DNA of 6,932 bases from Betaproteobacteria bacterium (GTDB lineage Bacteria > Pseudomonadota > Gammaproteobacteria > Burkholderiales > SG8-41), in contig JANXSE010000345.1 in assembly GCA_025356695.1 (NCBI GenBank), forward strand, positions 1-6,932, read 5' to 3'. A program made the translations under genes and the position numbers. Under the pieces are notes generated by a model. It saw only the letters and a program-made list of their open reading frames with translations. It ran no database searches and was not told the origin of the DNA. Below, piece after piece: positions 1 through 5,776 of this stretch (its first letter is position 1; the number at the start of each line of letters is the position of its first letter).

Positions 1-514
1 TAAAACTTTGCCCGCTACGGTGCACGTATTCAAACAAAATAACCGGATGGTGGTCAGCAAGACGGTGTTTGTCGGCAAAACGGCGGACGTTTTCAACTTC
101 GGCATCGCTCAAACGCATGACGGGGGCGACCGCAACCGTGAGCGGCCGCGGGTAACCCCTGAATATCGAAGCGCGTACCGTGCCGTCAAAATTTTTGTAA
201 TTGCCAGGATAAATCTGGGTGAAAAACGCCTCGTCAAAATCGCCCTGCTTGAGGCGCTTTTGCGCCGCGGAAAAAAATTCCTGCCACACGGCCTGCACCT
301 GGCCGGGATTCTCCAGGGGGATTTCCCACACCGCATCGATATCCGGGTTGCCATCGATGACGCCGCGGTGCACCGAGCCGATTGCCCAGGTCAGGTGACA
401 ACCCGGGTAGTCGGTCTTGATCTGGCGCGCAACGGCCGTCGCGTAGAGACAATCGCCGCGCGCTGCAAGCTGACCCAGCAGTATCCGTTTGCGCGTGGTC
501 GCAGCGAATTCCAT
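1..514 (-). CDS. Glycosyltransferase family 9 (heptosyltransferase-like), N-terminal part
   Basis: Reading the minus strand from the ATG at 514-512 gives 171 codons with no stop, running off the left edge, so the C-terminal part is missing. Residues 10-26 (RILLGQLAARGDCLYAT) and the following IKTDYPG and NPDIDAVWEIPL (56-67) match the N-terminal Rossmann half of ADP-heptose:LPS heptosyltransferase-type enzymes: a hydrophobic strand, then R-GD with a following helix, then the LK-xxxP and NPxxD elements. Such enzymes sit at the inner membrane and transfer a sugar from a nucleotide donor onto LPS core or another glycan. Donor and acceptor cannot be read here, because the donor-binding half lies outside. 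The start overlaps the stop of the upstream SDR gene as TGATG with no clear ribosome-binding site, which suggests translational coupling. Sure of a GT9-like fold; unsure of the specific reaction. Confidence 0.8.
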   Translation of the reverse strand, partial: MEFAATTRKRILLGQLAARGDCLYATAVARQIKTDYPGCHLTWAIGSVHRGVIDGNPDIDAVWEIPLENPGQVQAVWQEFFSAAQKRLKQGDFDEAFFTQIYPGNYKNFDGTVRASIFRGYPRPLTVAVAPVMRLSDAEVENVRRFADKHRLADHHPVILFEYVHRSGQSF

Positions 515-1407
515 CAACGGTCGGCGTGCGTCGGCGCCTTGACCATCATCGCCGCCAGTTCATCGATATCCATTTTGGGCGACCAGCCGAGGCTCATCAT
601 GGTGGCGGGATCTGAAACAAGGCGACGGTACTCGGGCGAAAAACCGCTGCGCGGTTTGACGTAGTCGCGCCAGTCGAGCGCCAGCGGCGCAAAACAGGCG
701 GTCAGCCAGTCACCAATCGAGTGCGTTTTTCCAGAGCCGATCACGGCTTCGAAAATCTGATCCTGGCTTGCCAGCGCGAGCATGCCGGCGACGATGTCGC
801 CGGCGAAAGTCCATTCCTTCTCGACGGTGACGTCGCCGATTTCAATGGCTTCCTTGTTGCCGGCGGCGGCACGGCGCGCCGCATCGGCAATCATGCGGCT
901 GACATGTGTCGGCCCGCGCAACGGGCTTTCATGGTGGAACAAGTGGCCGACAAAAACGCGCAACCCGAGCGAGCGGTAATAACGCGCGGCGTACACTGCA
1001 TGTATGCGTGCAACCGCATAGGGGCTGGCCGCGTCAAACGCATCGCGCTCGGAGATCGGCAGCCCGGCGTTTTTGAACATGACGCCGCTGCCCGGAATGA
1101 AAATGCGCGCCTGCGGGGTGTGCTGTCGCGCGGCCTCCAGCACGTTGATGGTGCCGGTTGAAATCGCGGCGTGATTGTCGAACAGCGCATCGTGACGGGT
1201 GGTTGAATTTGCTGCGAGTTGGAATATGTAGGCAGGCTGCCGTTCGCGCACCAGCGCGGTGACGAACGCATGATCGGCAACGTCGCCTTGCATCCAGTCG
1301 CCCGCCGAGCGCGAGCAACCTGCGGGCGTGATGCCGCGGGCGCGGCACAGCGCCGACAAATAATGTCCGTCCTGTCCGCCGGCGCCGAATATCAGTGCGG
1401 TTTGCAT
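514..1407 (-). CDS. GDP-mannose 4,6-dehydratase-like NAD(P)-dependent SDR with altered catalytic residues
   Basis: This 297-residue extended SDR has a nucleotide-binding motif at 8-14 (GAGGQDG) followed by HYL. The GQDGxYL form is typical of GDP-mannose 4,6-dehydratases. HLFHHESPLRG (155-165) also resembles the HESPxRG segment of that family, and EWTFAGDI (198-205) its later conserved block. The catalytic core differs. SPYAVAR (128-134) keeps Tyr130 but has Arg134 where SDRs carry Lys. The GSGVMF segment (106-111) has Ser107 where GMD has its catalytic Thr and Val109 where it has the Glu that drives dehydration. It is also shorter than the roughly 350 residues usual for GMD. It may therefore be an epimerase, a reductase or a specialised dehydratase on a GDP-hexose; the reaction cannot be assigned. 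It begins three bases after the upstream methyltransferase stop and shares one base with the next gene. Confidence 0.8.
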   Translation of the reverse strand: MQTALIFGAGGQDGHYLSALCRARGITPAGCSRSAGDWMQGDVADHAFVTALVRERQPAYIFQLAANSTTRHDALFDNHAAISTGTINVLEAARQHTPQARIFIPGSGVMFKNAGLPISERDAFDAASPYAVARIHAVYAARYYRSLGLRVFVGHLFHHESPLRGPTHVSRMIADAARRAAAGNKEAIEIGDVTVEKEWTFAGDIVAGMLALASQDQIFEAVIGSGKTHSIGDWLTACFAPLALDWRDYVKPRSGFSPEYRRLVSDPATMMSLGWSPKMDIDELAAMMVKAPTHADR

Positions 1408-1410
1408 CAG

Positions 1411-3003
1411 TCAGTGTTTTCGAAAAGCGGCCATGCCAAAGGTGTAGCTTACCTCGGGGTGCGGCGAATAGTAGCCCCACTGAATGACCGGATCGCCTGT
1501 CGTGAAATCGAATGCCTCGACCGGGGCGAGTCCGTGCCGCAGACAACTGTCGTTGAAATCCCGCACCATCGCGGCATCAAGCGGCAACCAGTCGAGGCCG
1601 TAGAGTTTGAGTCGCAAACTTACCCGCGGCTCCCGATAATCGAAGGTGACGAACAACATGCCGCCCGGCGCCAGCAGCCGCGCTGCTTCGGCCGCAAATT
1701 TGTCGTAATCAACCTGGTGCTCAAGCACCGACAGGCAGGTGATATTGGAGAAGTATCCGTCGGGCAGCGGCGTGTGCATGAGGTCGCCGATCAGGTACCT
1801 GACCGCGCTGATCGGTACGTCGGGTGCGCGCAGGTCGATACCGTACAACTCGCCGCGTATGCGCTTGAGCGCGAGATTTTTCAGGATGTAAGAGTCGGAG
1901 CTGCCCATATCGAGGAAATTGCCATCGCCGATTGCCGGGATGAGGTGGGCGAGATCCCAGTTCTTGCAGGCCAGACTGTGCGGCACGTAGCCGGCGCTTT
2001 TGAGGTACGCGGTGCATGCTTCGACCTCGGCGCGGTTTTGCAGCAGTTTGCACAGCGTCGACAGCGATGCCGGTGCAGTTGCGCGGATATCAGGATGCGC
2101 GAAGTCGGGGGCGTGCGATGCATCGCGCGGCCGTACCGTGTCGTGCGCATTTTCCAGCGGCAGCGCAAGGCATAGCTGGTCGCCGTAGCGTTCGGCAGTG
2201 GTGTAGCCGATTTCGTTGAAAAATGCGGTCAGATCGGCGGGGGTCGAGCCGAATTTCGCGGTCAGCGCCGGATTGAAGTTCAAGGCGATCGGCATGCGGA
2301 ATCTGGCGATGGTTTCAATCGCGCCACGCAGTACCTGAATCTCGCAGCCGTTGCTGTCTGCATATAGCAGGCTGACGGGCGCCTGGATTTGCAGGTCATC
2401 GATGGTTCGCGTTGGCAATGTGCCGGCGTAATCTGCGGCGAAATCGATGCGCTGCCCGCTGTAGGCGGCGTTTGCCATGACCGGCGTGGCCGGGAATCCA
2501 ACGCCGGCGCGCGAGCCGTCGTAAACCGCGCCGGAAAATACCCGTATGTTTTCGCACTGATTGAAGGCAACAGTCTGTTGCAGCACGTCGCACAGATAAT
2601 CGTCCGCTTCAAATGCAAGCACGCGGCCGGCCGGCCCGGTCAGGGCGGAAAACAACAGCGACGTGCGGCCGAACCCGGCGCCGATATCAAGCACGATACT
2701 GCCGGGTGCGATGTGTTTTTGCGCAATCTTCAGAAGAGCGTCCGGCAGGGGCGTGCCGGCGGCGATGGCAGTGGCTGCACTGTCCGTGGCGAAATCCGCC
2801 GGCAGGCAAAAAATTCCGTGCGGCGTGTCGCATTTGAGCGCCGGGCGCAGATCGAACGCGCCCGGCGGCACTGTGCTCAAGGCGCGCGCGGCGCTGGCTG
2901 TATCAGTTGAAGCGCGCGCCGCAGCAGCGGGCGGTTTTCCGCCAAACGCGCGGGTGACCCGTTTCGCAAGCGTACTGAATAGCGAGCCCCAGAGCGAATT
3001 CAT
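1411..3003 (-). CDS. Two-domain methyltransferase: FkbM-like domain fused to class I (type 11) methyltransferase
   Basis: The 530-residue product carries two separate SAM-dependent Rossmann domains. After an Ala-rich, probably disordered N-terminus (about 20-48), the first domain has motif I VLDIGAGFG (104-112), the acidic strand-2 end FEAD (131-134), TIDDL (200-204) and YADSNGCEIQVLRGA (214-228). That order is characteristic of FkbM-family methyltransferases, many of which O-methylate sugars. A linker (about 280-345) leads to the second domain: FLDMGSSDSY (363-372), YGIDL (387-391), SVLEH (425-429) and LLAPGGMLFVTF (443-454), as in type 11 methyltransferases. Both domains keep the Gly-rich SAM loop and an acidic residue after strand 2, so both may be active. 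No membrane segment or signal peptide is evident, so a cytoplasmic role on a sugar nucleotide or lipid-linked glycan is likely. The start lies six bases after the C-methyltransferase stop. The substrate is unknown. Confidence 0.88.
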   Translation of the reverse strand: MNSLWGSLFSTLAKRVTRAFGGKPPAAAARASTDTASAARALSTVPPGAFDLRPALKCDTPHGIFCLPADFATDSAATAIAAGTPLPDALLKIAQKHIAPGSIVLDIGAGFGRTSLLFSALTGPAGRVLAFEADDYLCDVLQQTVAFNQCENIRVFSGAVYDGSRAGVGFPATPVMANAAYSGQRIDFAADYAGTLPTRTIDDLQIQAPVSLLYADSNGCEIQVLRGAIETIARFRMPIALNFNPALTAKFGSTPADLTAFFNEIGYTTAERYGDQLCLALPLENAHDTVRPRDASHAPDFAHPDIRATAPASLSTLCKLLQNRAEVEACTAYLKSAGYVPHSLACKNWDLAHLIPAIGDGNFLDMGSSDSYILKNLALKRIRGELYGIDLRAPDVPISAVRYLIGDLMHTPLPDGYFSNITCLSVLEHQVDYDKFAAEAARLLAPGGMLFVTFDYREPRVSLRLKLYGLDWLPLDAAMVRDFNDSCLRHGLAPVEAFDFTTGDPVIQWGYYSPHPEVSYTFGMAAFRKH

Positions 3004-3009
3004 GCGGCG

Positions 3010-4263
3010 TCAGGCGATTTCGATAACCGGCAGCGGGAAAATGAATTTGATGCCCTGGCGGATCGACTCGGCTTCACGCTGCAGAAATTCTTCTTTGAAA
3101 TGCCATGGCAGCACCAGATAGTAATCGGGGCGCATGGCGCGCGAGGCTTCTTCGCTGACGATGGGAATATCGGTGCCGAGCGTGCGCGCGCCGAATTTGT
3201 CCGGGTTGCGTTCGGCAGCGACGGTGATGATGGTTTTGTCGATGCCGCACCACTGCAGGATGGTGTTGCCCTTGGTTGAGGCGCCATAGACGTGAATTTG
3301 TTTGCCCGCGGCCTTGAGTTTTTTCAGCAGCGCCGCCAGTTCGTCGCGGTGGGCGTTGATGCGGTTCTGAAAATTGCGATAGGGCTTGTCGGTGTCGAGT
3401 TCGAGATCGAACTCCTGCTGGCGCAGCGCGCGCAGCCGCTGTGCGTCGTCGGCGCTGCGTTGGCGGAAATTATTTTCGTGCGTAGCAAAGCAGCGGATGC
3501 TGCCGCCGTTGATCGAGTTGAGTGAGACGTTGACCACCTTGAGCCCGGCCGCGAGCATGATGCGTTCGAGTACGGCAAGGCTGTAATACTCAAGATGCTC
3601 GTGGCAGATGGTGTCGTAGGAATTCATTGCCAGCATGGTCGGCATGTACGACATCTCAAGCACCCAGATGCCGTCCGGTGCGAGAACGCTTTTGACTGAA
3701 CGCGCGAAACCGATCGGATCTTCAAGGTCGTAGAACATCGCAATCGAGGTGACAATGTGGCACTTGTATCCCGCCAGCACCGCTGTCAACTCGTTCGACG
3801 GAAAAGTGTCGCGCACCAGCTGGATGTCGCCGCCGACGCTTAACGCGACATCGGACGGATCGACGCCGAACCTGGCGAATGTTTTCGGATAGCAGTTGAG
3901 CAGCGTGCCGTCGTTGCAGCCGATGTCGAGTACCGTGCGCGCGCCGTCACCGACGATCGCTGCGGCTTCTTCGGCAATGCCCTGCAGATGATTGCGCATC
4001 GTGTTGTTGGTGCCGGAGCGGTACCAGTAAGACGAATACAGCACCTCCGGTGGCACGCTGTGTTCCATTTGCAGGAGGCCGCAGGCTTTTTCGTCGCGCG
4101 TCGGGTCGCAGCGCACCAGCGTCAGCGGGATGCGCCGTTGCGGCGGCAGCGGCAGCCCGTCTTTGACAAAAGCGCCCTGCAGGTGCTGCTCACCCAGCTC
4201 GATCACCTTGGTCAGCGAATTTGAACCGCAGACGCGGCAGGTTTTGCGATGAATCAGATGCAT
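3010..4263 (-). CDS. Sugar C-methyltransferase (TylC3/NovU/TcaB9 type), class I SAM-dependent
   Basis: This 417-residue protein shows the three-part architecture of nucleotide-sugar C-methyltransferases. The N-terminal putative zinc-binding part has C9xxC12 and C52...C61 with LGEQHLQGAF between. The central SAM domain has VLDIGCNDGT (111-120), FGVDPS (132-137) and LAPDGIWVLE (194-203). The loop DTICHEHLEYYS (217-228) holds the HEH residues (221-223) that correspond to the catalytic region of characterised members, and NGGSIR (252-257) follows. The C-terminal domain has HVYGASTKGN (324-333) and LPWHF (385-389), typical of the family's second Rossmann-like domain. Characterised relatives add a methyl group at C-3 of a 4-keto-6-deoxy nucleotide sugar, giving branched sugars. 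Next to a GDP-L-fucose synthase, a GDP-4-keto-6-deoxyhexose is the likeliest substrate; that is inference. The ATG lies six bases after the upstream stop, with only a weak AGG upstream. Confidence 0.92.
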   Translation of the reverse strand: MHLIHRKTCRVCGSNSLTKVIELGEQHLQGAFVKDGLPLPPQRRIPLTLVRCDPTRDEKACGLLQMEHSVPPEVLYSSYWYRSGTNNTMRNHLQGIAEEAAAIVGDGARTVLDIGCNDGTLLNCYPKTFARFGVDPSDVALSVGGDIQLVRDTFPSNELTAVLAGYKCHIVTSIAMFYDLEDPIGFARSVKSVLAPDGIWVLEMSYMPTMLAMNSYDTICHEHLEYYSLAVLERIMLAAGLKVVNVSLNSINGGSIRCFATHENNFRQRSADDAQRLRALRQQEFDLELDTDKPYRNFQNRINAHRDELAALLKKLKAAGKQIHVYGASTKGNTILQWCGIDKTIITVAAERNPDKFGARTLGTDIPIVSEEASRAMRPDYYLVLPWHFKEEFLQREAESIRQGIKFIFPLPVIEIA

Positions 4264-4269
4264 GGTTGC

Positions 4270-4731
4270 CTACTTTCCCGGTTTGGCGATGTCGCCCGAC
4301 TGAGCGATCAGCCGGACAAAATTGCGATCGATGCCGTCGATGCACTGGTTGCGCTCAAGATTGAGCAGCGCCAGCTGTTTGATCACCGTGTCTTTTTCCG
4401 CCGCCGGCACTTTGTCGAATGCATAGACTTTTTCCTGCTCGTGCCAGAGCGCGCAATTAACGCGGGCAAGCTCGGCAAACAATGCGCCGATGCCGCCGCT
4501 GACGGGGGCGATTTCGTTGCCTTCTTTTTTGTAGATCTTGTTGGCGGCGAACGTAAGTTTTTCAGGCGGAATTTTGCCGCCCGCCGCGGCGCTGACGAAT
4601 TCGTCGATCTCCGTAGACAATTGCTGTTCCTGCGCGGCGAGGCTGGCGCTGCGCGCCGGATCCTCGGCATGCCATTGCTTCAACTTGATGATCGTCAGCT
4701 TGTCGCACAACGAACCGAGTGTTTCAGCCAT
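4270..4731 (-). CDS. Small helical protein of unknown function in a glycan cluster
   Basis: I do not recognise a characterised function for this 153-residue protein. It has no signal peptide or membrane segment and reads as mostly amphipathic helix. Three segments look conserved in type: SLCDKLTIIKLKQWH (7-21), VNCALWHEQEKVY (91-103) and LALLNLERNQCID (120-132). The DKLTI, LWHxQ and LNxxRNxxID patterns recall small uncharacterised proteins found beside heptosyltransferase-like genes (DUF4254- or DUF6165-like), but this is from memory and is not a firm assignment. The ATG overlaps the fcl stop as ATGGCTGA (8 bases), and GGGAG lies six bases upstream of it, so this start is well supported. The compact placement between fcl and the C-methyltransferase implies a role in making or assembling the same glycan, perhaps as an accessory subunit. 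Confidence 0.8.
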   Translation of the reverse strand: MAETLGSLCDKLTIIKLKQWHAEDPARSASLAAQEQQLSTEIDEFVSAAAGGKIPPEKLTFAANKIYKKEGNEIAPVSGGIGALFAELARVNCALWHEQEKVYAFDKVPAAEKDTVIKQLALLNLERNQCIDGIDRNFVRLIAQSGDIAKPGK

Positions 4732-5713
4732 GCGGCGCTCCCGGGGCGTTTTCGCCCTGCTGTTGCAGATAATCGGCGTACGTCAGGCGTATGCCGTCGT
4801 CGAGCGAGGTCGCAGGCTGCCAGCCGAGCGCGCGAATGCGCGACGAATCGAGCAGTTTCTGCGGCGTGCCGTCGGGCTGGTTGCGATCGAACACCAGTGT
4901 GCCGTCAAAGCCCAGCAGCTTCGCCACGCGTTCGGCAAGTTCGCGGATGGTTTGATCGCTGCCGTAGCCGATATTGATCAGCGGCACTTCACTGTTGCCG
5001 GCAAACAGGTCGTCGTAAATTTTTTCCGGCAGTCCGGCCAGAAACACGCAGGCATCGGCCATGTCATCGCTATAGAGCAGTTCGCGGCGCGGCGTGCCCG
5101 TTCCCCACACAATGACTTCGCGCTCGCCATTTGTTTTTGCTTCGTGCATCTTGCGGATCAGCGCCGGTAGCACGTGCGAATTTTTCAGATCATAGTGGTC
5201 ACCGATGCCGTAGAGATTGGTCGGCATGGCGGCAATGAAGCGGGTTTGATACTGGCGGTTGAATGCCCAGCAGGTTTCGACGCCGGCGATTTTCGCCACC
5301 GCGTAGGCGCGGTTGGTGTGCTCGAGCGGCCCGGTGAGCAGATAGGATTCGCGTATCGGCTGCGGGCAATCGCGCGGGTAGATGCACGACGAACCGAGAA
5401 AAATCAGCCGCTGCACGCCCTGGCGCCAGGCTTCGGTCATGACGTTGTTCTGGATCGCCAGATTTTGCGTGATGAAATCGGCCGGGTAGCTGTTGTTGGC
5501 GACGATGCCGCCGACGCGCGCGGCGGCCAGAAATACGTAATCCGGGCGCTCGGCGGCGAAAAACCGGTGCACCGCCGCGGCGTCCATCAGTTCAAGTTCG
5601 GCGTGCGTGCGCGTGACAAGATTGCTGAAGCCGCCCGACTGCAGCCGGCGCAGCAAAGCAGCGCCGGCCAGTCCGCGATGTCCGGCAACGTAAATTTTGT
5701 CACTGCGCTTCAT
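4724..5713 (-). CDS. fcl: GDP-L-fucose synthase (GDP-4-keto-6-deoxymannose 3,5-epimerase/4-reductase)
   Basis: This 329-residue extended SDR converts GDP-4-keto-6-deoxy-D-mannose to GDP-L-fucose with NADPH, through 3,5-epimerisation and 4-reduction in one active site. The cofactor motif is GHRGLAG (11-17), a strong family signature. GSSCIYP (107-113) supplies Ser108 and Cys110, YAVAK (137-141) supplies Tyr137 and Lys141, and HYDLKNSH (173-180) supplies His180. These match the catalytic Ser107, Cys109, Tyr136, Lys140 and His179 of the E. coli enzyme, shifted by one, so it should be active. The length is close to the usual 310-330. It is the first gene of the sugar operon, after a 63-base gap that holds a possible promoter; no clear ribosome-binding site precedes its ATG. 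The family also includes relatives making other 6-deoxyhexoses, so the product could be a different sugar if the C-methyltransferase acts first. Confidence 0.95.
   Translation of the reverse strand: MKRSDKIYVAGHRGLAGAALLRRLQSGGFSNLVTRTHAELELMDAAAVHRFFAAERPDYVFLAAARVGGIVANNSYPADFITQNLAIQNNVMTEAWRQGVQRLIFLGSSCIYPRDCPQPIRESYLLTGPLEHTNRAYAVAKIAGVETCWAFNRQYQTRFIAAMPTNLYGIGDHYDLKNSHVLPALIRKMHEAKTNGEREVIVWGTGTPRRELLYSDDMADACVFLAGLPEKIYDDLFAGNSEVPLINIGYGSDQTIRELAERVAKLLGFDGTLVFDRNQPDGTPQKLLDSSRIRALGWQPATSLDDGIRLTYADYLQQQGENAPGAPHG
4738..4742 (-). promoter_or_regulatory. Ribosome-binding site for the small helical protein
   Basis: The minus strand reads GGGAG followed by six bases and then the ATG at 4731-4729. 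This is the best Shine-Dalgarno match seen upstream of any start in the operon. It lies inside the end of the fcl coding sequence and supports translation of the small gene despite its 8-base overlap with fcl. Confidence 0.55.
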
Positions 5714-5748
5714 GTCAGTTGCCGGATCATTCCATCGTGCGATGACGG

Positions 5749-5754
5749 ATTATA
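5749..5754 (-). promoter_or_regulatory. Possible sigma-70 -10 box ahead of fcl
   Basis: On the minus strand these bases read TATAAT, a perfect -10 hexamer in otherwise GC-rich DNA, inside the only sizeable intergenic gap. Transcription would begin near 5742, leaving a leader of about 30 bases before the fcl ATG at 5713. I find no convincing -35 hexamer 16-19 bases upstream and no TGn extension, so the promoter would be weak or need an activator. Read-through from tolC and fthC is the alternative. Confidence 0.4.
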
Positions 5755-5776
5755 GTCGCCGGCGTCGCCACACCGC

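Noticed and set aside
8..664. Plus-strand open frame of 218 residues at the left edge
   Set aside because: The opposite strand encodes the GT9 N-terminus with clear family motifs and a coupled start; the plus-strand product resembles nothing.
514..1407. The GMD-like SDR as a decaying pseudogene
   Set aside because: The frame is intact over 297 codons, the cofactor and HESPLRG motifs are kept, and it is tightly packed between two coding genes; altered catalytic residues fit divergence better than decay.
1219..2175. Long plus-strand open frame (318 residues) opposite the SDR start and the fused methyltransferase
   Set aside because: It lies antisense to two well-supported genes; its product shows no recognisable motif, and GC-rich codon bias on the real strand readily produces such open antisense frames.
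1411..3003. The fused methyltransferase as a frameshift or assembly join of two genes
   Set aside because: The frame is continuous with a coherent linker (about residues 280-345), no stop or start-like boundary with a ribosome-binding site, and the second domain's upstream segment reads naturally.
4249..5170. Two overlapping plus-strand open frames opposite the small gene and fcl
   Set aside because: Both are shadows of strongly supported minus-strand genes, Arg/Ala-rich and without domain motifs.
5757..5764. CGCCGGCG palindrome after the fthC stop as a possible terminator
   Set aside because: It is only eight bases, has no T-run after it, and lies within the promoter-like region; such palindromes are common in GC-rich DNA.
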